From Acidobacteriota bacterium (GTDB lineage: Bacteria; Acidobacteriota; UBA6911; RPQK01; JADFOI01): 6,510 nucleotides of DNA. The DNA lies in contig JAUXKG010000150.1 of NCBI GenBank assembly GCA_030624355.1, positions 1 to 6,510 of the forward strand, in the 5' to 3' direction. The notes beneath the pieces are model-generated. The model was not told the origin of the DNA, searched no databases, and was given only the letters and a program-made list of their open reading frames with translations. Position 1 is the stretch's first letter. Each line of letters begins with the position of its first letter. Both the position numbers and the translations under genes were made by a program. This document shows positions 1-5,870 of the stretch, one piece after another.

Positions 1-57
1 ACTTCGCTCAGACGAAAGCAAGGCGATGCAGTAGAGAATTTATGCATTATCCGGGTT

Positions 58-66
58 AGGAAAGGA
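58..66 (+). promoter_or_regulatory. Ribosome binding site of the TRAP permease
   Basis: AGGAAAGGA lies 5 bases before the GTG at 72. The reading frame upstream is closed by TAG at 57-59, so GTG 72 is the first start available after that stop and the site supports it. The same nine bases stand before the GTG of the GMC oxidoreductase on the other strand. Confidence 0.75.
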
Positions 67-71
67 CTGAG

Positions 72-1925
72 GTGGGACCCACACGCAAGCGACTGGCCTT
101 TCTCATCGGGGTGAGCTGGTCCGCTTGTCAGCTCTACACCGCTCTGTTTGGCTTCTATCCTGTCATGATTCAGAGGCCTCTGCACCTCTGCTTTGCGATG
201 TCATTGACCTTCCTGGTGTTCCCCCTCAGAAACCCGGCCAGCTCGGCACCTTCGAGCCGGCCACTCAATGGACTGGACTATATCTGTTCCCTTATCCCGC
301 TGGCGGTGGGAGGCTATTTCTGGGCCGACTACAGCCGTTTGACCACCCGGATTCAGTTCGTCGATCGCGTTACTTTCCTGGATATAGTGGTAGGAACTCT
401 CTCCCTCGTACTGCTGCTGGAAGCCTGCCGCAGAGTGGTGGGCTGGGCCCTGCCGGTGCTGGCACTGTGTGCCGTCACTTACCAGTTTCTTGGACCCTGG
501 TGGCCGGGTCCGCTGCGACACAGCGGAATTTCCATGGTGGACTTCGTGGATCAGCAGACCTTGTCGGTTCAGGGAATTTACGGCGTGCCTACCGGCGTGG
601 CCACAGACTACATCTTCTACTTCATGCTGTTTGCTGCCTTTCTCAACGCCAGCGGCGGAGGTCAACTCTTTATGGATTTGGCCAGCCGTCTGACCCGACG
701 GGCACGTGGAGGGCCGGCCAAGGCTTCAGTGGTGGCTTCGAGCATCATGGGAAGCATCAACGGAAGTGCGGTTGCCAACGTGGCTGCCACAGGCATCTTC
801 ACCATTCCACTGATGAAGAGAGCCGGCCTGCCGACGAATCTGTCAGGTGCGGTTGAAGCGGTCGCCTCTACCGGCGGACAGTTGATGCCACCGGTTATGG
901 GAGCGTCCGCATTCATACTGGCAGAACTGGTTGGCATTCCTTATATCGAGGTGGTGAAGGCCGCCCTCATTCCGGCCCTGGCCTACTACATCTCTCTCTA
1001 CTTCATGCTGGATCTCTACGCTCGCCGGTTGGGCTTGAGCCGGAAGGAGGGCGACCTGGAACCATCTGGCGAGAAGATCTTAAGAAAGATTCATCTTCTG
1101 CTGCCTCTGATGGTATTGATCTACTTCATTGTCACCGCGGCCTCCTTGCAGAGGGCTGCTGTGGCCGCCATCGTGGCGACCGTAGCTGTCGCCTGTATTC
1201 GAAAAGAGACGAGAATTTCTCCTGGCCGGATGCTGGAAGCATTGTCTGAAGGGGCCCGTCAGGCTCTCTCGGTATCGATCCCGTGTGCGGCGGCCGGCAT
1301 CTTGATTGGAGTTGTCGGGTACACAGGAATTGGACTTCGGCTCTCCAGCTTGATCATCGCTCTCTCCGGAGGCTTTCTTCTCCCGGCCATGGTTCTCGTC
1401 ATGATCGGAACGATCGTGTTGGGGATGGGAATGCCCACCAGCGGAGCCTATATCACGGCCGCAGTCTTGCTGGCACCGGCCCTGAGCGACTTGGGAATTT
1501 CCCAGCTGGGGGCCCACCTGTTCATCTTCTTCTTTGCAGCCCTCTCCATGATCACCCCTCCGGTTGGCCTGGCCTCCTACGCGGCGGCTGGAATCAGCGG
1601 CGCCAAGTTGACCGAAACAAGCCTGCTGGCTTTGCGACTGGCTCTGGCCGGCTTCATCGTTCCCTTTGCCTTTGCCATCAATCCTGTTTTGCTAATGCAG
1701 GGAAGCCTCCCTTCTGTACTCTGGTCCTCGGGAACCTTGTTCCTGGGTGTAATGGCCCTGGGTGCAGCGCTTGTGGGTGTTCTGTCCAGACCACTTTCCC
1801 TGCCTGTGCGGATCTTACTATCGGCATCGGCGGTTCTGCTGATCGTGCCGGAACGTTGGACCGACCTGGCGGGAGCCATTATCTTGGCTGCGATAGCAGC
1901 CAAGACAATGAAGAATGTCGATTGA
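72..1925 (+). CDS. TRAP transporter permease, fused 4TM/12TM (DctQM-type) protein
   Basis: This 617-residue inner-membrane protein is the complete permease of a tripartite ATP-independent periplasmic (TRAP) transporter, with the small DctQ-like and large DctM-like parts fused. Such permeases use an ion gradient and a periplasmic binding protein to import organic acids or similar solutes. The protein is very hydrophobic: about four membrane segments in residues 7-143, the DctM-like core from about 170 to 545, and extra segments at about 550-612. Signature stretches are SINGSAVANVAATG (228-241), the GGQLMPPVMGASAF stretch (268-281), GMGMPTSGAY (451-460) and ITPPVGLASY (494-503). The start is GTG with a good Shine-Dalgarno site. 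In this fused class the binding protein is usually of the TAXI type and often encoded just upstream; only 71 bases are visible there and none is recognisable. The last codons (K-N-V-D-stop) lie in a repeat unit that continues into the gap. Family call is firm; substrate is unknown. Confidence 0.95.
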   Translation: MGPTRKRLAFLIGVSWSACQLYTALFGFYPVMIQRPLHLCFAMSLTFLVFPLRNPASSAPSSRPLNGLDYICSLIPLAVGGYFWADYSRLTTRIQFVDRVTFLDIVVGTLSLVLLLEACRRVVGWALPVLALCAVTYQFLGPWWPGPLRHSGISMVDFVDQQTLSVQGIYGVPTGVATDYIFYFMLFAAFLNASGGGQLFMDLASRLTRRARGGPAKASVVASSIMGSINGSAVANVAATGIFTIPLMKRAGLPTNLSGAVEAVASTGGQLMPPVMGASAFILAELVGIPYIEVVKAALIPALAYYISLYFMLDLYARRLGLSRKEGDLEPSGEKILRKIHLLLPLMVLIYFIVTAASLQRAAVAAIVATVAVACIRKETRISPGRMLEALSEGARQALSVSIPCAAAGILIGVVGYTGIGLRLSSLIIALSGGFLLPAMVLVMIGTIVLGMGMPTSGAYITAAVLLAPALSDLGISQLGAHLFIFFFAALSMITPPVGLASYAAAGISGAKLTETSLLALRLALAGFIVPFAFAINPVLLMQGSLPSVLWSSGTLFLGVMALGAALVGVLSRPLSLPVRILLSASAVLLIVPERWTDLAGAIILAAIAAKTMKNVD

Positions 1926-1953
1926 CGAATGAAGAATAATGCCGATTGACGAG
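1910..1953. repeat. Two tandem degenerate direct repeats across the TRAP stop codon
   Basis: The unit beginning gaagaatgtcgattgacga at 1910 is followed at once, from 1931, by gaagaataatgccgattgacga, about 23 bases long. Both contain cgattgacga (1919-1928 and 1943-1952). The first copy includes the last codons and the TGA (1923-1925) of the permease gene, so the repeat supplies the gene's stop. Confidence 0.7.
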
Positions 1954-2035
1954 TGTCGACTGTCGAATGTGACCTATCCGAGCATTCACAAATGGAAACT
2001 CTTCACTCGACATTCGACAATCGACAATGGTCAAT
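1945..2035. repeat. Long imperfect inverted repeat in the convergent gap
   Basis: The left arm at 1945-1970 (attgacgagtgtcgactgtc and on) matches the reverse complement of the right arm at 2010-2035 in 23 of 26 positions, with a 39-base loop between. Both arms are built from the short words attgac, tgtcga and gaatg. The structure sits between two genes whose 3' ends face each other, so an RNA hairpin could form on either transcript and might serve as a two-way terminator or 3'-end stabiliser. There is no T tract after either arm, so it is not a standard intrinsic terminator. Its makeup of degenerate short words suggests repeat expansion rather than a selected terminator. The pairing is seen directly; the role is inferred. 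Confidence 0.7.
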
Positions 2036-2041
2036 GGTTCG

Positions 2042-2833
2042 CTAGTAAATGTTGTCTTTCGATTGTTCAGCGTGCCAGTGGATTTTCATGAAGCGATCGC
2101 GCCGCTCCACTTCTTCCTCCCAGCTCAAAGGTCCTCGAAATCCGGCCACATCCCAGCCCGTGATGAGATCACTCTTGTTGGGATTGATGATCTGATGCTC
2201 CCGGTCGGTGAGGATAGGCGCTCCTTCCTCATCACGCTTAATGGTGTGGTAGGGGAAATTCCTATAGAAGACCGTCAACACCCGTGTGCGGCACAGCTTG
2301 AAAACCGTCTGAAGAACCATGGCGACCTTCTTGTCCATCTCCTGCGGCTGGTCAACCAACTCCGAGGACTCGACCAAATCACTGGCGTCACGGCCGTGAC
2401 TCTCTGCGTGAGTCAGTGCCCCGAAATCAGAAACTCCGAAGGACCCGCTAGGGAAAAGGCCCATGACAAACTCCACGTAAGAAGCCCGTTTCTCCTCATC
2501 GAGCTCCACAAAGGTCTTTCCAAAAAAATCTTTGCTGACCGCGTTGAGGGTCAGAAAATCCTTCGAACTGATCCCCTTCAAGCCCTTCAGCACCTCCTCT
2601 GTGATGCCGTGCTCTTCCAGTCGCCGGTAACCCGGATAGTCGGGCTCCTGGGTGGGAATGAGGGTGTCGCCCAAGGCAGCAATCACCTCCCGGGGCTCCG
2701 GACCGGGGGACAGCTCTTCCAGATATTGCTGCAGACTCTTTCCCCGTCCCTCCTGCACCAGCACTGATGCGGTAGCCACAGAGAAGCTGGTTTGTTTGAG
2801 AAACTGCCTTCTGGTTGCCCGCTGCTCGCTCAT
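2042..2833 (-). CDS. Gluconate 2-dehydrogenase subunit 3-like protein with Tat signal
   Basis: This 263-residue protein resembles the small (gamma) subunit of membrane-bound gluconate 2-dehydrogenase and FAD-dependent sugar dehydrogenases. It starts with a twin-arginine signal, T-R-R-Q-F-L-K at residues 7-13, followed by a short apolar stretch with VATASVLV. Typical subunit 3 traits are EVIAALGDTLIPTQEPDYPG (about 49-68) and the segment with DFFGKTFVELDEEKR in the first half. In FAD glucose dehydrogenase the gamma subunit's Tat signal carries the catalytic subunit out of the cytoplasm; the same is inferred here, since the GMC partner has no signal of its own. The ATG lies 3 bases after the GMC stop, and AGGGGAG inside the end of the GMC gene, 8 bases before the ATG, serves as its ribosome site. 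This implies a shared transcript and translational coupling. The acidic and aromatic C-terminal third (HTIKRDEEGAPIL and on) is not a motif I recognise. Confidence 0.85.
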   Translation of the reverse strand: MSEQRATRRQFLKQTSFSVATASVLVQEGRGKSLQQYLEELSPGPEPREVIAALGDTLIPTQEPDYPGYRRLEEHGITEEVLKGLKGISSKDFLTLNAVSKDFFGKTFVELDEEKRASYVEFVMGLFPSGSFGVSDFGALTHAESHGRDASDLVESSELVDQPQEMDKKVAMVLQTVFKLCRTRVLTVFYRNFPYHTIKRDEEGAPILTDREHQIINPNKSDLITGWDVAGFRGPLSWEEEVERRDRFMKIHWHAEQSKDNIY

Positions 2834-2836
2834 GAC

Positions 2837-4354
2837 TCAAACTCCCCTGGAGAAATAATTTCGAACGATTCGCCTTGCCGCGAAGGCGCCCATGATGGCT
2901 CCCACCACTCCGCAATTACTGGACACGGCACGTGGATAAGAACTGCAGTCGGCCACAAAGAGACCCTGCACCTCATGAGCCTCAAAGTCCTGATCGATGA
3001 CCGAGTTCCGGGGATCGGAACCGGCCCGGCAGGTTCCATTGCCGTGGCCTCCTCCCCTGCCTTTAAAGGTGGATGGAAAGCGCTCCGAAATTTCGCATCC
3101 CATCCGTTTGGCGATTTCGAAGGCGATCTCCCGAACCTGCATCATTCTCCGGTCAATGTAGTCATCTCCAGGGTAGTTGTGGGCGCCGCTGTGAAGATCG
3201 ACCCACCCCTTTACATGAGTGGGCGGTTTGCTCACACCGATGTCGATGGCCCCCAGACGCGTGATGGCCCCCTTCATGAAATCCATATGCGCTTTTCCGT
3301 ACCCTGGAGCAAACTCGCTCATGGCCGCTACGTGGGGATACGTGATCTTGCTCATATCTTTGTCGGCAAATCGAACCCTCCCGGTACCGTCACTGAACTG
3401 AGGATCATCATCGTACCAGTAGATCCCTCCTGTGGTTCCCCGTCCGGCCTCCTTGATCGGCTGGTCGAAAATCACGGGAATTCTGTATCGGGTGTCTCCG
3501 TCCAGATTCTGGCCTACGTTCTTGTTCTCGACCACCGTTGTTGACCCCAATTCTGACCTGGGGCCATAGCCGGACTTGGCCAACAGCACCGGACTTCCCC
3601 AGGTCCCGCAGCAGACGGCCACCCTGTCGGCTCTGGCTTGAACGGTCCGGCCTTCCTTCAGATAGGTAATCCCCTTGACCACACCTCCCGCGCCCTGCTT
3701 CTCGATGTTGACCTGCTGGACCTCGGCATCAGCAATAAGTTCCCCGCCGTGCTTCAGAAAGGTGGGCAGATACCAGAGGGAACTTCCTTTGGCATCGTAC
3801 TTGCAACCATGTCCACTGCCGATAAATCCACAATAAATGCAGTTCTTTCGAGCGGTCATATAACCCCGGGGATGATATCCAAGGGCGTATCCGGCATCAC
3901 GAAACATGTGGTCACCCACACTGAATGCCTGTTCAGGGTCTTCATGAACATGGAGCGTCTTCATGACGTCATCTACGGCCGACTTCATATTGTTCTGGGT
4001 CCAGTCGATCTCCATCTCATCCACCCAGTTCTTGTAGTCGACATCATAGGGAGGAAAAGCGTTGGCACCCCAGTGGGGTGAGCACCCTCCTACCATCTTC
4101 AATCCATAGGGCCATGGCCACCTGGGAACGTTTCTGAATTCCTCCCACACAATCTGAGGGACCATGCGCCGCCAGTCGGGATCGCTGTGACCGCCCACTT
4201 CTCTTTTCCAATGCGGTCCCGCCTCCACCAGGGCAATGCGCAAGCGATCTCCGGTGCGAGGATTGATTCCCATCTCCGCAATTCTGGCGGCCAGAATGAT
4301 GCCCGCCATTCCGGCACCCACTACGATCAGATCGTATTCTCTGGATTCTGCCAC
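2837..4354 (-). CDS. GMC-family FAD-dependent oxidoreductase (sugar, sugar-acid or alcohol dehydrogenase-like)
   Basis: This 505-residue flavoprotein belongs to the glucose-methanol-choline oxidoreductase family, in the branch that pairs with subunit 3 proteins. The N-terminal Rossmann motif is DLIVVGAGMAG (8-18), followed by the acidic end ALVEAG (41-46). VGGCSPHWGA (88-97) fits the FAD-contact region and NVGQNLDGD (279-287) the N-x-G-x-N-L motif. The C-terminal catalytic region has H437 in GGHGNGTCRAG and N480 in AVSSNCG, the expected His/Asn pair; LFVADCSSYP (465-474) is the usual stretch before it. Cysteines at 172, 175 and 184 (CIYCGFIGSGHGC) lie where related dehydrogenases have a cysteine cluster, but it appears altered. 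No signal peptide is present, so export probably depends on the Tat partner encoded next. The start is GTG with AGGAAAGGA 6 bases upstream; no other ATG, GTG or TTG lies between it and the in-frame stop at 4436-4438. The substrate is not deducible. Confidence 0.93.
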   Translation of the reverse strand: MAESREYDLIVVGAGMAGIILAARIAEMGINPRTGDRLRIALVEAGPHWKREVGGHSDPDWRRMVPQIVWEEFRNVPRWPWPYGLKMVGGCSPHWGANAFPPYDVDYKNWVDEMEIDWTQNNMKSAVDDVMKTLHVHEDPEQAFSVGDHMFRDAGYALGYHPRGYMTARKNCIYCGFIGSGHGCKYDAKGSSLWYLPTFLKHGGELIADAEVQQVNIEKQGAGGVVKGITYLKEGRTVQARADRVAVCCGTWGSPVLLAKSGYGPRSELGSTTVVENKNVGQNLDGDTRYRIPVIFDQPIKEAGRGTTGGIYWYDDDPQFSDGTGRVRFADKDMSKITYPHVAAMSEFAPGYGKAHMDFMKGAITRLGAIDIGVSKPPTHVKGWVDLHSGAHNYPGDDYIDRRMMQVREIAFEIAKRMGCEISERFPSTFKGRGGGHGNGTCRAGSDPRNSVIDQDFEAHEVQGLFVADCSSYPRAVSSNCGVVGAIMGAFAARRIVRNYFSRGV

Positions 4355-4360
4355 CTGTGG

Positions 4361-4369
4361 TCCTTTCCT
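4361..4369 (-). promoter_or_regulatory. Ribosome binding site of the GMC oxidoreductase
   Basis: On the minus strand this reads AGGAAAGGA, 6 bases before the GTG start at 4354. It fixes the start, as no other initiation codon exists between here and the upstream in-frame stop. Confidence 0.75.
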
Positions 4370-4423
4370 GGTGGGAAGCTCGCCTTCCGGACTGGACGTT
4401 CACTTTTTATCCGGGGAGAGATT

Positions 4424-4492
4424 CCAGTTGAAAACTTATTACTACAGTGCAGGCAGTCAGTCAAACATCGGCCTGACAACCTCTCCAACTGG
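4424..4492. repeat. Perfect 7-bp inverted repeat flanking the candidate GMC promoter
   Basis: CCAGTTG (4424-4430) and its exact reverse complement CAACTGG (4486-4492) lie 55 bases apart, 62 bases centre to centre, on either side of the proposed promoter. They could be paired operator half-sites or an RNA stem. A pair of this size within 100 bases can also arise by chance. Confidence 0.35.
4436..4464 (-). promoter_or_regulatory. Candidate sigma-70-like promoter of the GMC operon
   Basis: On the minus strand TTGACT (4464-4459) matches five of six bases of the -35 consensus. A 17-base spacer leads to TAATAA (4441-4436), a weak -10 with three of six matches. Transcription would begin near 4429, giving a leader of about 75 bases before the GTG at 4354. 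Placement and spacing are good, the -10 is poor, so this is a proposal only. Confidence 0.35.
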
Positions 4493-4501
4493 CAAGGGAT
4501 C

Positions 4502-4535
4502 AAAAAACGGGAAAGACTAGACTGTCCTGTTTTTT
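4502..4535 (+). terminator. Intrinsic terminator-like hairpin upstream of the cupin gene
   Basis: AAAAAACGGGA (4502-4512) pairs with TCCTGTTTTTT (4525-4535) over 11 positions with one G-T wobble and a 12-base loop. On the + strand it ends in six T, and the six A opposite give a similar form on the minus strand, as in two-way terminators. No gene ends here. It could stop an untracked small transcript, act as an attenuator in the cupin leader, or insulate the two divergent promoters. The GC core is only about four pairs, so it would be a weak terminator. Confidence 0.4.
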
Positions 4536-4626
4536 CTTCCTATCATCTCTTCAACGTCTAAGATCCTACGATCTAGTACAAGCATTTCCCGGTCCCGTCG
4601 GAAAGTGGTAGATTTCGACCGATGGC

Positions 4627-4641
4627 GGCCGGGAGCCGGCC
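4627..4641. repeat. GC-rich perfect hairpin in the presumed cupin leader
   Basis: GGCCGG (4627-4632) and CCGGCC (4636-4641) flank the loop GAG, giving a tight 6-bp all-GC stem. It is 70 bases before the cupin ATG. No T tract follows, so it is not a terminator; a leader structure or protein site is possible. Confidence 0.45.
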
Positions 4642-4710
4642 TGAAGCAACCAAATTCCTAAGAGCATTTTTCGCTGTCTCGCACGAGGAACAATTAAGGG
4701 AGAGGAAAAA

Positions 4711-5796
4711 ATGAGAAAATCTCTACATGAACTATCGAATACTTGCGCGCTGAGCCTTTGTTTCGTGTTACTGGCAGGAACTCCGCTCCTCGGACAACGA
4801 GCCTCCGCCCAGAAAGAGACCGTCTCTTTTAAGACTCTGCCGACGAAATTTGACAAGGACTATGGAGCTGCCATCGCGCGCATTGGCGTAGGAAATTATG
4901 GCGAAGGACGTCTGTACCAAATGGAGGCGACCATTGTGGAGATCCCGGCCGGAGGCAAGCTCGCACCTCGTAAGCTTTTGGCCGAGGAGATCGTCTACAT
5001 CATTTCCGGTAAGGGCTATACGACCATGTGGCTGGCAGGGGCAACGAGTAAAAAGGAAAGATACGACTGGGCCACCGGAGACGTACTGTCTCCTTCACTC
5101 AACGTATGGCGCGAGCACGTGAATGCCTCTTCGACGGAGCCAGCTCGCTTCCTTTCGATGACGTCAGCTCCCCTCACAAAGAATTTGTTTGGGGCTGTTC
5201 CCTCCAGTGATGATGATTTCGAGGACCGCTGGAAGCAAGGAGTTATGCAGAAACCAGCAAATGTGCCTGATGGTAAGTGGAGCACTGGACAAGGAGATAT
5301 CCGCCTCCACGATAACATCGATAGAGGAATGATGACCGTGGGTCACCACTTCCCGGATATGATCAATGGGGAAATGGGGGCTTTGGCCCCTGGGCGAAGA
5401 GGGTTCAACATCCGTCCCACGGGTGATACGAACCCAGGGGGCGCAAGTATGGCTGGGAATAGGCTGTTCGAATGGCAAAATCGCGAAGAGGTAGTCCCGA
5501 GGACCTTCGGAAGCATGCATGACCATCGGCACCCTTGGGAAGTTGTCTATCTTTGCATCAAGGGCGAAATGCAATTGAAACTAAAGCGTGTGGCTGATTT
5601 TGAAACTGAAAAGCTGGAGCCCGAAAGATTGGTGACTTGGAAAGACGGTGATTTGATGATCGTCGAAGCCAATGAGTATCACACCCACGCTTCGAAGGTC
5701 CCAGGCTCGCGTTTTCTTCAATTCAAGCTGTCTGGATACTTTTACCGTGTGGGATCTGCGATTCCGCAGACCAGGGGCTTTGAGGAGGCCCCCTAG
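4711..5796 (+). CDS. Secreted two-domain cupin protein
   Basis: This 361-residue protein has two cupin beta-barrels after a Sec-type signal: a basic start (MRKSLHEL), an apolar core (ALSLCFVLLAGTPLL) and a likely cut after ASA near residue 33, so it should act in the periplasm. The second domain has a full metal site: H270, H272 and E277 in MHDHRHPWE, G285, and H324 in GDLMIVEANEYHTH. The first (about 70-155) keeps E93 (EEIVYIISGKG), GDVLSP (123-128) and H136 in NVWREHVN, but R87 and L89 stand where the two histidines of HxH are expected. The first half resembles bicupins sometimes annotated as ethanolamine ammonia-lyase-activating-like proteins, a name that says little about function. The ATG has AAGGGAGAGGA at 4696-4706. 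Reaction and ligand are unknown; a dioxygenase, isomerase or ligand-binding role are all possible. It is divergent from the GMC operon, hinting at a related pathway. Confidence 0.85.
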   Translation: MRKSLHELSNTCALSLCFVLLAGTPLLGQRASAQKETVSFKTLPTKFDKDYGAAIARIGVGNYGEGRLYQMEATIVEIPAGGKLAPRKLLAEEIVYIISGKGYTTMWLAGATSKKERYDWATGDVLSPSLNVWREHVNASSTEPARFLSMTSAPLTKNLFGAVPSSDDDFEDRWKQGVMQKPANVPDGKWSTGQGDIRLHDNIDRGMMTVGHHFPDMINGEMGALAPGRRGFNIRPTGDTNPGGASMAGNRLFEWQNREEVVPRTFGSMHDHRHPWEVVYLCIKGEMQLKLKRVADFETEKLEPERLVTWKDGDLMIVEANEYHTHASKVPGSRFLQFKLSGYFYRVGSAIPQTRGFEEAP

Positions 5797-5870
5797 AATC
5801 GGCGCGGCGCAATCTGCAGGGGGTCGTCTGCCGTTTCTGGCCGTGTTAAACCGCGTTATTAGATCCCGAA
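5797..5870. other. Convergent gap between cupin and amidohydrolase genes
   Basis: The two genes face each other over 74 bases. I see no hairpin with a T tract here, only a weak GCAG/CTGC pairing around 5816-5831. Base composition changes sharply across this gap. Confidence 0.5.

Larger units (their letters stand above)
4355..4710. other. Divergent intergenic region between the GMC operon and the cupin gene
   Basis: These 356 bases separate two genes reading outward, so promoters for both should lie here. I see no convincing coding sequence: short open frames across it lack a family match and run on into the opposite strand of neighbouring genes. It holds a candidate minus-strand promoter (4436-4464) bracketed by a 7-bp inverted repeat, a terminator-like A6/T6 hairpin (4502-4535), a small bulged hairpin (4558-4576: CTAAGATC, loop CTAC, GATCTAG) and a GC-rich hairpin (4627-4641). 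A good + strand promoter for the cupin gene was not found by eye; a weak guess is TTCAAC at 4550-4555 with TAGTAC 18 bases on. Confidence 0.6.

Noticed and set aside
1..71. Possible 3' end of a TRAP solute-binding protein gene
   Set aside because: Two short frames end at 32-34 and 57-59, but neither tail resembles a binding protein that I can recognise, so no feature is called.
125..856. Open frame of 243 codons in another + frame inside the TRAP gene
   Set aside because: Rich in R, G, S and H as expected of an out-of-frame reading of a hydrophobic gene; the membrane protein in the other frame is clearly real.
1910..2036. CRISPR array
   Set aside because: The repeats are degenerate, adjacent without uniform spacers, and only about 23 bases long.
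2027..2767. Long + strand open frame (246 codons) opposite the subunit 3 gene
   Set aside because: It lies wholly opposite a gene with clear Tat signal and family motifs, has no recognisable domain, and reads as the complement of that gene.
2792..3544. Open frame of 250 codons on the + strand opposite the GMC gene
   Set aside because: Antisense to a well-supported flavoprotein; no domain, no ribosome site of note.
4187..4561. Small + strand open frames across the divergent intergenic region (to 4520 and 4561)
   Set aside because: They begin opposite the GMC gene's Rossmann region, lack motifs and run through the candidate promoter and hairpins.
5797..5870. Intrinsic terminator between the cupin and amidohydrolase genes
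   Set aside because: No stem with a T tract could be found in these 74 bases.
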